DNA from: an uncultured Terriglobus sp.
GTDB lineage: Bacteria; Acidobacteriota; Terriglobia; Terriglobales; Acidobacteriaceae
Direction: 5' to 3'
Assembly: GCA_937871605.1 (NCBI GenBank)
Contig: CALMRM010000220.1
Location: 1-6,428, forward strand
Length of the DNA: 6,428 nt
Below the pieces are notes generated by a model. That model did no database searches. It was not told the origin of the DNA and saw nothing but the letters and a program-made list of their open reading frames with translations. Position 1 is the first letter of the stretch. Each line of letters begins with the position of its first letter. The position numbers were made by a program, and so were the translations under genes. This document shows, piece by piece, positions 1-6,136 of the stretch.

Positions 1-1209
1 GGTGGCGTCGACCGGCGCGAGTTCTTTCGCCGTGCAGGTGCGATGGGCATGATGGGCGCGGCGCTGCCGGAGTTGATGATGGGCCAGCCTTTGCCAGGTG
101 ATCCGCAGGCGGGCAGCACTATCACGCACGAGGTTGCCGAAGCCACGCCGGAAGCGCCGCCCACCGAGACGGTCAACTTTGCCGTGTGCGGCATGAGCCA
201 CGATCACATCTACGGCATGACGGATGCCATCACCCGCGGCGGCGGCAAGCTGGTGGCGGCCTACGGCGCGGAGCCGGGCAAGGTGGCTCGCTTTGCCAAA
301 CGCTACCCCGGCGTGAAGATGGTGCAGACGGAAGACGCCATCCTCGACGACAAGAGCGTGCAGCTCGTCCTCACGTCCGCCGTGGCGAGCGAGCGTGCGC
401 CGCTGGGTGTGCGCGCCATGAAGCGCGGCAAGGACGTTTTGAGCGACAAGCCCGGTATCACCACGCTGGACCAGCTTGCCGCCGTGCGCAAAACCGTCGC
501 GGAGACGGGGCGGATCTACGGCATTATGTACAGCGAACTGCTGGAGGTGAAGGGCGCCATCAAGGCCGGTGAACTCGTCCGCGCGGGTGCCATCGGCAAA
601 GTCATCCAGACGGTGAACATTGCACCGCACCAGATTGTGCAGGGCGGCGGCAATGCCGGCAACGGTGGTGCCGACCCGCGGCCTGACTGGTTCTGGAAGC
701 CGGAGCTGTACGGCGGCATCCTGTGCGACATCGGCTCGCACCAGGTGGACCAGTTTCTGTACTACACGCAATCTACGTCGGCGGAGATCGTCGAGTCGCA
801 GATCAGCAACCTCGCGCACCCGGAACACCCGGAGTTCCAGGACTTCGGCGACATGGTGCTGCGCGGCAACAAGGGCTTCGGCTACGTGCGGCTGGACTGG
901 TTCACGCCAGACGGCCTGGGCACCTGGGGCGACGGCCGCCTGTTCATCCTGGGCACGCAGGGCTACATTGAGGTGCGCAAGTACACCAACGTGGGCGTGA
1001 GCAAGACGGGCAACAACCTGTTTTTGGTCGACGCCAAGGGCCAACACTTCATTGATTGCAACAACGTGACGCTACCCTTCGGCAGGCAATTCGTGTCTGA
1101 TATCGTTCATCGCACCCATACGGCCCAGGATCAAACGCAGGCCCTGTTGGCCGCTGAACTGGTCATCAAGGCGCAGAAGACTGCAAAATGGGTGAAGATG
1201 GAAGCTTAG
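1..1209 (+). CDS. Tat-exported Gfo/Idh/MocA-family oxidoreductase (5' end outside window)
   Basis: Probable NAD(P)-dependent sugar or polyol dehydrogenase; the substrate cannot be read. The frame is open from base 1, and the codons before the first ATG (base 43) encode DRREFFRRAG, a twin-arginine motif followed by a short Met/Ala/Gly hydrophobic run. The true start is therefore upstream and the ATG at 43 is internal to the signal peptide. A Pro/Thr/Ala-rich linker leads to the Rossmann strand VNFAVCGMSHDHIYG, which lacks the usual GxGxxG. The catalytic-lysine motif appears as DKP (bases 445-453) instead of the common EKP. The C-terminal-domain signature CDIGSHQVD has His at 739-741 and Asp at 748-750. 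The length, about 400 residues, is normal for the family. The next gene starts one base after the stop, which implies co-transcription. The family call is secure; periplasmic location is inferred from the signal. Confidence 0.9.
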   Translation, partial: GGVDRREFFRRAGAMGMMGAALPELMMGQPLPGDPQAGSTITHEVAEATPEAPPTETVNFAVCGMSHDHIYGMTDAITRGGGKLVAAYGAEPGKVARFAKRYPGVKMVQTEDAILDDKSVQLVLTSAVASERAPLGVRAMKRGKDVLSDKPGITTLDQLAAVRKTVAETGRIYGIMYSELLEVKGAIKAGELVRAGAIGKVIQTVNIAPHQIVQGGGNAGNGGADPRPDWFWKPELYGGILCDIGSHQVDQFLYYTQSTSAEIVESQISNLAHPEHPEFQDFGDMVLRGNKGFGYVRLDWFTPDGLGTWGDGRLFILGTQGYIEVRKYTNVGVSKTGNNLFLVDAKGQHFIDCNNVTLPFGRQFVSDIVHRTHTAQDQTQALLAAELVIKAQKTAKWVKMEA

Positions 1210-1210
1210 A

Positions 1211-2293
1211 ATGACTCCGCCGTCCCCTGTAAAAGAGCACACCATGACGTCGGTCGCGCCTGTCCCGTCTGCCCGGCAGACGGTGCTAACGCAGGCTTCC
1301 CGCTCCCTGCTGGTGGATGCCGTGCGAGGCTTCGCCATTATTCTGGTCGTTCTGGGACACACGGACCAGGGGCTGCTCCACCGTGGATGGTGGGGCACCT
1401 CAACGCTGGGCGTCGAGTTGGAAAGCTTTATTTACGCCTTCCACATGGCAGCGTTCTTTTTTGTCTCTGGCATCTTCCTGAAGGCGAGCATCGCCAAACG
1501 AGGCGTACCCCGCTTTCTGCGGGAACGGTTTTTCTCGCTTCTGTGGCCCTACTTTCTTTGGTCCTGCGTCACAACGCTTGCGCTTGTTCCGCTAGCAAGC
1601 TTGACCGCGCAGGGTTCGCTGCCATTTCGCTTATTCCCCCTGTTCCTGATTACGGGCCGTATCTCATGGTTTCTGCCCACTATTTTCTTTGCACTGCTGC
1701 TGGTTGCGCTCACGGTGCGAGTACCCATGGCGCTCACGCTGCCGGCTTCGATAGCCCTTGCAGCGCTGCCGCTGCACACGCAATTTGTGTTCGTCAGCAA
1801 CGGTCTGCGCTATCTGCCGTTCTTGTTGCTGGGGATGTTTGTGGGGCCAAGAGTCGTGCGCCTGGAGAAGGTGCCCGTCGCGCTGGCCGTCCTGGTTGTA
1901 CTTCTTCTTGGCGTGGCCGTGGGATACGTAACCCACCACGGGCTGCAGCACTCCACTGCCGGGTATCTGCTGACGGGGGTTGCAGGCACCGCCATGCTGT
2001 TTCTGGTGGCGCGCTGCCTTCAAGGTACAAACGCGGCGCGTGGACTGGCGTGGGTAGGTGCCGCCTCGCTCGCCATCTTCCTGCTGTCAGAGTTTCCGCA
2101 GGGCGGCGGCCGCGTTCTGGTGACGACGCTCTTCCACACGGAGCAACCGCTGCTGCAACTTGCTGTGCCCACAGCGCTGGCGGTAGCTGTGCCCGCATGG
2201 CTGTACCACCGGCGCTACGCGTTGAAAATAGCCTGGATGTTTGAGGCACCCTTTGCTGCTGGACGTGAGCGGAAAGCGGCATCGCTCTCGTAG
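1211..2293 (+). CDS. Acyltransferase-3 family integral membrane protein (fucose 4-O-acetylase-like)
   Basis: Predicted membrane O-acyltransferase that would move acyl (often acetyl) groups onto an extracytoplasmic sugar or glycan. The acceptor is unknown. About ten hydrophobic segments are visible, roughly residues 33-51, 67-90, 108-130, 145-168, 170-196, 200-216, 222-245, 250-270, 277-299 and 315-340. The first holds the family pattern DAVRGFAIILVVLGH (Arg39, His50). The second holds YAFHMAAFFFVSG (His78, Ser86-Gly87), typical of acyltransferase-3/COG3594 proteins. A charged stretch, RFLRERFFSLLWPYFLW, follows. The C-terminus is short and basic, with no SGNH domain fused. The start at 1211 lies one base after the upstream stop, with GGA about 8 bases before it. 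An in-frame ATG at 1244 (residue 12) is a reasonable alternative, since the first 11 residues are not conserved-looking. Translational coupling to the oxidoreductase is likely. Confidence 0.85.
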   Translation: MTPPSPVKEHTMTSVAPVPSARQTVLTQASRSLLVDAVRGFAIILVVLGHTDQGLLHRGWWGTSTLGVELESFIYAFHMAAFFFVSGIFLKASIAKRGVPRFLRERFFSLLWPYFLWSCVTTLALVPLASLTAQGSLPFRLFPLFLITGRISWFLPTIFFALLLVALTVRVPMALTLPASIALAALPLHTQFVFVSNGLRYLPFLLLGMFVGPRVVRLEKVPVALAVLVVLLLGVAVGYVTHHGLQHSTAGYLLTGVAGTAMLFLVARCLQGTNAARGLAWVGAASLAIFLLSEFPQGGGRVLVTTLFHTEQPLLQLAVPTALAVAVPAWLYHRRYALKIAWMFEAPFAAGRERKAASLS

Positions 2294-2365
2294 ACAGACG
2301 ATCTGTGACAGGCAGCCCACAAGAACGCACCTGCGGCTGGACGATGGCAGTGTTGAGTGTCTACG

Positions 2366-3217
2366 ATGACTGGCATGAATGCCTTCCTTTCTCGCCGCAC
2401 CCTGTTGAAGACCGGCAGCCTTGCCGCTGGATCGCTCTTGCTCTCGCGCGTTGCCGCCGCGGCGAAGGCCTCGCCCGTGAAGCTGGGCATCGCGAGCTAT
2501 ACCTTTCGCGAGTTCAAGCAGCCGGAGCAGCTGATCGGTTTCATGAAGCAGCTGAACCTCAACGCGGTGAACCTGAAGGATTTCCACCTGCCCATGGGCC
2601 CGCTGGACCAGGTGGCTGCCACGGCGAATATCTATCGCAAGGCAGGGCTGACGATCACGGGCGGCGGCACCATTTACTTCCCCAAGGATGAGGACGCCGA
2701 CATTCAGGCGAAGTTCGACTATGCCAAGGCGGCGGGTTTCCCCATGATTGTCGGTTCACCCACGCATGCCTCCATTGGCCGTGTGGAGAGCTTTGTGAAG
2801 AAGTACGACATCAAGCTGGCCATCCATAACCACGGCACCGAGGACAAGGAGTGGCCGTCCCCGCACGACATCCTCAAGGTCATCGGGACCATGGACAAGC
2901 GCGTGGGCTGCTGCGTAGACCTGGGCCATGCCATGCGCGCCGGCGACGACCTGCCCAGCACGCTGCGCGAGGTGGGGCCGCGGCTCTACGACATCCACAT
3001 GAAAGACCTCGCGGACAAAAACAGCAAGGAGAGCCAGGTAGCTGTGGGCGAGGGCGTGATGCCGGTAAAGGCGATCTTCCAGACGCTGACCGACATGAAG
3101 TACCCCGGCTATGTGGACCTGGAGTACGAGATCAACGGCAAGGATCCCGTGCCAGGCGTGGAGAAGAGCATCGCCTTTGAGCGCAAGACGCTGGCCGACC
3201 TGGGGTACACGGCGTAG
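2366..3217 (+). CDS. Tat-exported sugar phosphate isomerase/epimerase-like TIM-barrel protein
   Basis: Member of the xylose-isomerase-like/AP-endonuclease-2 TIM-barrel superfamily, which uses a divalent metal to isomerise, epimerise or dehydrate sugars and inosose-type compounds. Substrate unknown. The N-terminus carries SRRTLLKTG (Arg10-Arg11) and a Leu/Ala hydrophobic stretch ending near VAAAA, a good twin-arginine signal. The barrel starts at VKLGIASYTFREF. Likely metal ligands are Asp185 and His188 in VDLGH, His211 in IHMKD and Glu253 in DLEYE. At strand 5, where many relatives have Glu, the sequence is AIHNHG (His154, His156). The length of 283 residues is normal for the family. Start choice is uncertain: GTG at 2357, ATG at 2366 and ATG at 2375 are all in frame. 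ATG 2366 was chosen for a weak TTGAG about 8 bases upstream, and 2375 would still keep the whole Tat motif. It lies about 72 bases after the acyltransferase and is probably in the same operon. Confidence 0.88.
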   Translation: MTGMNAFLSRRTLLKTGSLAAGSLLLSRVAAAAKASPVKLGIASYTFREFKQPEQLIGFMKQLNLNAVNLKDFHLPMGPLDQVAATANIYRKAGLTITGGGTIYFPKDEDADIQAKFDYAKAAGFPMIVGSPTHASIGRVESFVKKYDIKLAIHNHGTEDKEWPSPHDILKVIGTMDKRVGCCVDLGHAMRAGDDLPSTLREVGPRLYDIHMKDLADKNSKESQVAVGEGVMPVKAIFQTLTDMKYPGYVDLEYEINGKDPVPGVEKSIAFERKTLADLGYTA

Positions 3218-3240
3218 TTACAGGCATTCTGTCTGCCTGT

Positions 3241-3407
3241 CATCCTGAAGCTTGCCCTGAGCACAGCGAAGGATCCCTGCGATGGGTCGCCGATCGCTAA
3301 ATTTTCGAGTTCCTTGCCAGAAAGCTCGAAGCTGCACCGTTTTCACCTCAAACCTGTGGGGATCCTTCGCTGCGCCCTTCGCTGTGCTCAGGGCAAGCTT
3401 CAGGATG
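3241..3407. repeat. REP-like inverted repeat pair, long form
   Basis: Two long arms in opposite orientation: left 3241-3276 (36 bases) and right 3360-3407 (48 bases), separated by 83 bases. The reverse complement of the left arm matches the right arm perfectly, except for 12 extra bases at 3365-3376 in the right arm. These form an imperfect tandem duplication with 3377-3388 (CTTCGCTGCGCC then CTTCGCTGTGCT). The spacer contains a smaller inverted repeat, TTCGAG (3304-3309) and CTCGAA (3325-3330). The element begins 23 bases after the stop of the sugar isomerase gene. In RNA the two arms would make a very stable stem. No poly-T tract follows, so it is not a standard intrinsic terminator, though it could stabilise or end the upstream transcript. 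The same family recurs at 6137-6273. Confidence 0.9.
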
Positions 3408-3547
3408 GCGGCGCGTACGTAAGTGGAAGAGGCGGCATGGATCCGGGCGTGGCGTTCATTGGCCGGGATGCGTTGCTATCGCACGGCAAACGCCATTGAC
3501 CTCACGCATGTCTTACTTTCTGGACGAACGATTCAGCGAGGGATGAC
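3408..3547 (+). other. Gene-free leader upstream of the DUF892 gene
   Basis: This stretch completes the 330-base gap between the isomerase and DUF892 genes. It should contain the DUF892 promoter because the REP-like pair separates that gene from the upstream operon. A TTGACC hexamer at 3496-3501 resembles a -35 element, but no convincing -10 hexamer sits 16-18 bases downstream, so no promoter is called. The ribosome binding site GAGGGA (3538-3543) lies just before the ATG at 3548. Open reading frames crossing this region are made of repeat sequence and show no protein-family features. Confidence 0.45.
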
Positions 3548-4060
3548 ATGGGACTGATTACGCCGAACGAGTACGGTACGCTGCGCAAGCTCTACACCGG
3601 ACAGCTGCAGTATCTGCACTCCACCGAAACGCAGATCGTGAAGGGTCTGGAGAGCATGATTCAGCATGCGCAGGATTCGCAACTGCAGCAGACCTTCAAG
3701 AAGCACCAGGGCGAGTCGGAGACGCAGGCCCAGCGCCTGGAGCGGTTGCTGACCGAACTCGAGGGTGACGATGACGACAAGAAGGACCCCATCATCACGG
3801 CGATGATCGGATCCGGTGTGAACATTGTGCGCGAGACAAGCGAAGGTGCCGTGCGCGATGCAGGCCTGATTGCGTCCGCGCAAAAGATTGAGCACTACGA
3901 GATTGCGTCGTACGGTTCGGCCATCGCGTGGGCCGGTGTGCTTGGCCTTTCGAGCCATGTTTCGACGCTGCAGACCTCGTTGGACGAAGAGAAGCGGACC
4001 GACGCCATCCTTACACAGCTTGCCTCCGCAGAAAATCGAGAGGCGGCTGCAGTCTCCTAA
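3548..4060 (+). CDS. DUF892 ferritin-like protein (YciE/YciF family)
   Basis: Cytoplasmic four-helix ferritin-like protein of the YciE/YciF (PF05974) family. Members are usually stress-associated with a predicted di-iron site; the biochemical role is not established. Family hallmarks are visible in order: LQYLHSTETQI with ligand candidate Glu27, the HQGESETQAQRLERL helix (His53, Glu56), VRDAGLIASAQKIEHYE (Asp104, Glu115, His116, Glu118) followed by ASYG, and a final helix with TSLDEEKRTDAILTQLA (Glu147, Glu148). An acidic loop, EGDDDDKKD, at about 72-80 separates the two helix pairs. The length of 170 residues is typical. The start is supported by GAGGGA 4 bases upstream. The gene stands alone: a REP-like pair lies upstream and an intrinsic terminator follows 24 bases after the stop. 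There is no signal peptide. Confidence 0.93.
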   Translation: MGLITPNEYGTLRKLYTGQLQYLHSTETQIVKGLESMIQHAQDSQLQQTFKKHQGESETQAQRLERLLTELEGDDDDKKDPIITAMIGSGVNIVRETSEGAVRDAGLIASAQKIEHYEIASYGSAIAWAGVLGLSSHVSTLQTSLDEEKRTDAILTQLASAENREAAAVS

Positions 4061-4084
4061 TCACAGGGGTTGCTGCAGACGGGA

Positions 4085-4113
4085 AGGGGCCGCGCGTGCG
4101 GCCCCTCTTTTTT
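4085..4113 (+). terminator. Intrinsic terminator of the DUF892 gene
   Basis: A perfect 9-base-pair GC-rich stem, AGGGGCCGC (4085-4093) with GCGGCCCCT (4098-4106), closes a GCGT loop. It is followed at once by C and six T residues (4108-4113). It begins 24 bases after the DUF892 stop and lies between convergent genes. Read on the - strand the hairpin is followed by TTCCCG rather than a T-run, so it should work mainly for the + strand gene and at best weakly for the opposing oxidoreductase. Confidence 0.93.
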
Positions 4114-4130
4114 GCTTCCGCGGTGCGCTG

Positions 4131-5471
4131 TCAGATGAGCTTTGGCTCGAACTTCGGGTCATAGGCGCGCTTGCGCATCGCGGTGGCCTGGGAATCGTTG
4201 ATAAAGTTACCGGTCGCCGGGTCCACATTCACAGGTCGCTTCAGGTCGTAGGCGATGTTGGTCATCAGCAACATCTTGACGGCCACCGCACCCTCGGCGA
4301 CAGGCGCGTGCAGGTCGCCCTGGTTGCCAGACTTCACCGCGGTCAGGAAGTTCTTGAAGTGCGCATCGGTCATGCTGTCCGCGCCCACCAGGTCGTTGCT
4401 GGTGGTCTTGTTCAGGCCCTTGTGCACGTCGAACTGGTCGATCATCTTGCCCTTCAGGTCGTGGTGCTCCCACCCGTCGCGGTCCACGATGATGGTGCCT
4501 GTTTCGCCGTACACGGCAGTGCCGCGCTCGCGGTTGTAGATAGGCATGTCGTTACAGCAGCGGCACTCCCACGTGATCAGCTTGTTGTCGTTGTATTCGA
4601 AGCTGGTGTTCAGCGTGTCGTAGAACTGCCAGTCGTCCTTGTAGGCATAGCGGCCTCCGAAGGCGCTGACGCGGTTGGGCAGGGCAGCGTCCATGGCCCA
4701 GCGGGCGACATCGACCTCGTGCGTGCCGTTGTTCAGCGCTTCGCCCGTGCCGTAGATGTGGAACCAGTGCCAGTTGTAGGGCTGCACGTTGTCCTTGTAC
4801 GCCTGGCGCGGTGCGGGGCCCTGCCACAGGTCCCAGTCCAGCGTGGCAGGCACGGGCGCGGGCTTGCCCACACCGATGCTCTTGCGGCTGTTCGTGTACC
4901 AGGTCTTGGCGTAGTAGGCGCGGCCAATCAGGCTGCCATCGTGGATCTTCTGCACAATATCCATGGTGTGCTGCGACGAGCGCTGCTGGTTGCCCATCTG
5001 CACGACCTTGCCGTACTTCTTCTGCGCGGCGGCGATCAGTTCCGCCTCATGGATGTTCTGCGAGCAGGGCTTTTCCACGTAGACGGCTTTGCCCGCCTGC
5101 ATGCCCAGAATGGCCATGGGCGTATGCCAGTGGTCGGGCGCGGCTATGGTGATGGCGTCCACGTCCTTGTCGGCCAGCACCTTGCGGAAGTCCTGCTCAC
5201 ACTTGGGCGCAGTGCCGAACTTCTTTTCCACGGCCGCCGAGTACTTGTTCAGAATCTTGGTGTCAACATCGGCCACGTGGGAGTAGTTCACCATGTCTTT
5301 GCTCGCATAGAGGCTGGACAGGTGGGCGTAGGCACGGCTATTCAGACCAAAGGTGGCCACGTTGACCCGGTCATTCGCACCGAGGACACGGGCGTAGCTC
5401 TTGGCGGTGGTGCTCAGGGCGAGGCCGGCGGCAGCTGCGGCGGCGCCCGCGGTAAATTCGCGGCGGTTCAT
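4131..5471 (-). CDS. Tat-exported Gfo/Idh/MocA-family oxidoreductase
   Basis: Probable NAD(P)-dependent sugar oxidoreductase or related enzyme of the secreted Gfo/Idh/MocA group common in Acidobacteria and Planctomycetes. GH109-type glycosidases share this fold, so a redox-assisted glycosidase is an alternative. The start at 5471 is chosen over an upstream in-frame ATG at 5552. AAGGAG (5479-5484) lies 7 bases before it, and the protein then opens with MNRREFTAG plus an Ala-rich hydrophobic stretch, a classic twin-arginine signal. The earlier start would bury the signal behind 27 residues and run into recX. The Rossmann strand reads VNVATFGLNSRA, a degenerate glycine motif. The family EKP motif is at Glu133-Lys134-Pro135, and NNGTHEVDVARW supplies His251 and Asp254. 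The 446-residue length fits the larger bacterial subgroup. It converges on the DUF892 gene and diverges from recX. Confidence 0.93.
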   Translation of the reverse strand: MNRREFTAGAAAAAAGLALSTTAKSYARVLGANDRVNVATFGLNSRAYAHLSSLYASKDMVNYSHVADVDTKILNKYSAAVEKKFGTAPKCEQDFRKVLADKDVDAITIAAPDHWHTPMAILGMQAGKAVYVEKPCSQNIHEAELIAAAQKKYGKVVQMGNQQRSSQHTMDIVQKIHDGSLIGRAYYAKTWYTNSRKSIGVGKPAPVPATLDWDLWQGPAPRQAYKDNVQPYNWHWFHIYGTGEALNNGTHEVDVARWAMDAALPNRVSAFGGRYAYKDDWQFYDTLNTSFEYNDNKLITWECRCCNDMPIYNRERGTAVYGETGTIIVDRDGWEHHDLKGKMIDQFDVHKGLNKTTSNDLVGADSMTDAHFKNFLTAVKSGNQGDLHAPVAEGAVAVKMLLMTNIAYDLKRPVNVDPATGNFINDSQATAMRKRAYDPKFEPKLI

Positions 5472-5478
5472 GGGTGTG

Positions 5479-5484
5479 CTCCTT
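5479..5484 (-). promoter_or_regulatory. Ribosome binding site fixing the oxidoreductase start
   Basis: On the - strand the sequence is AAGGAG, seven bases before ATG 5471. It is one of the best Shine-Dalgarno matches in the window and decides between the two in-frame starts of the oxidoreductase. Confidence 0.85.
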
Positions 5485-5495
5485 GGCGCGGCTTT

Positions 5496-5501
5496 ATTGT
5501 A
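5496..5501 (-). promoter_or_regulatory. Candidate -10 element for the - strand oxidoreductase
   Basis: The - strand hexamer TACAAT matches the sigma-70 -10 consensus at five of six positions. It lies in the 79-base divergent region, 24 bases upstream of the ATG, which would leave a short leader containing the AAGGAG site. No good -35 hexamer is seen at the usual spacing, so the promoter may depend on an activator or another sigma factor. Confidence 0.45.
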
Positions 5502-5550
5502 ACCACGGCGCATAACGGCTGGCGCGGCTAAGTGTGGGTAATCTTGAGCC

Positions 5551-6093
5551 ATGCCATTTGGCCGTAAAAAGACCCGCGAACCGCTCGGCGAACCGGAGTT
5601 GTTCGATTATGCGTGCAAGTCGCTGGGCGCGCGGATGCAAAGCGTCCGCGATCTGCGCCGCAAGTTGCTGGACCGCTCGGAACCCGGGCCGGAGGGCGAC
5701 GCGGTGGTAGCGCGCATCCTGGAGAAGCTGGTGGAGATGCGCTACCTGTCGGACGAGCGTTACGCTGCGGACTTCGCCAAGCTGCGGCAGGAAAACCGTA
5801 GCCTGGGCCGCCGCCGCGTGCAGCAGGACCTGCAGCAAAAGGGCATTGCGAGCGAGCTGATTGCCACCACGCTGGACGAGGCGTATGGCGACCTGGACGA
5901 GCAGGCACTGGTGCGCCAGCACCTCCAGCGCCGCCGCATCCAGCCGCCCACAGACGAGAAGAGTACCGCGCGCGTGCTGCGCCGGCTGACTGCTGCGGGG
6001 GTCTCGTCGAAGGCGATCTTTGCCGTACTGCGCAGCCTGCGCAGTGGGGAGGCGGCGCTGGACCGGGCCGAAAGCGAGGCTGCGGAAGAGTAG
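5551..6093 (+). CDS. recX: RecX regulatory protein (RecA modulator)
   Basis: RecX binds RecA filaments in the cytoplasm and limits RecA recombinase and coprotease activity. The 180-residue length fits the family. The first helical repeat is LFDYACKSLGARMQSVRDLRRKLLDR, written here as two parts: LFDYACKSLGARM and QSVRDLRRKLLDR. Next comes ILEKLVEMRYLSDERYAADF, matching the RecX pattern of a short loop followed by (L/I)DDxxFA. The most diagnostic stretch is SLGRRRVQQDLQQKGIASEL, equivalent to the family GxxRIxxELxxKGI. A third repeat ends near LRRLTAAGVSSKAIFAVLRSL, and an acidic tail closes the protein. The start at 5551 has only a weak GAG just upstream. The gene is not next to recA in this window, unlike many bacteria; the - strand oxidoreductase diverges from it. 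A REP-like pair begins about 43 bases after its stop. Confidence 0.92.
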   Translation: MPFGRKKTREPLGEPELFDYACKSLGARMQSVRDLRRKLLDRSEPGPEGDAVVARILEKLVEMRYLSDERYAADFAKLRQENRSLGRRRVQQDLQQKGIASELIATTLDEAYGDLDEQALVRQHLQRRRIQPPTDEKSTARVLRRLTAAGVSSKAIFAVLRSLRSGEAALDRAESEAAEE

Positions 6094-6136
6094 CTCCGCA
6101 TGCTGATAGCTGCCGACATATCAAATCTGTCACGCC

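Noticed and set aside
1387..2244. 285-codon + strand open frame inside the acyltransferase gene
   Set aside because: The overlapping frame encodes a recognisable ten-segment acyltransferase; this one is Cys/Arg/Ala-rich and has no membrane pattern.
2294..2306. Small palindrome ACAGA-CGA-TCTGT after the acyltransferase stop
   Set aside because: A five-base-pair stem with no T-run is too weak for a terminator and can arise by chance; it does not clearly break the operon.
3314..3499. Small open frame of 61 codons in the intergenic gap
   Set aside because: About half of it is translated REP-like repeat, it has no ribosome binding site and no family features.
3496..3524. TTGACC as a -35 element for the DUF892 gene
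   Set aside because: The hexamer at the expected -10 distance is TCTGGA, which is a poor match; nearby TACTTT is too close.
3870..5531. 553-codon open frame on the + strand
   Set aside because: It runs antisense to the well-supported Tat oxidoreductase and starts inside the DUF892 gene. Its protein is Val/His/Arg-rich with no family motif, as expected of a GC-rich shadow frame.
5472..5552. N-terminal extension of the - strand oxidoreductase to ATG 5552
   Set aside because: It would overlap recX and bury the Tat signal internally, while ATG 5471 has an ideal AAGGAG.
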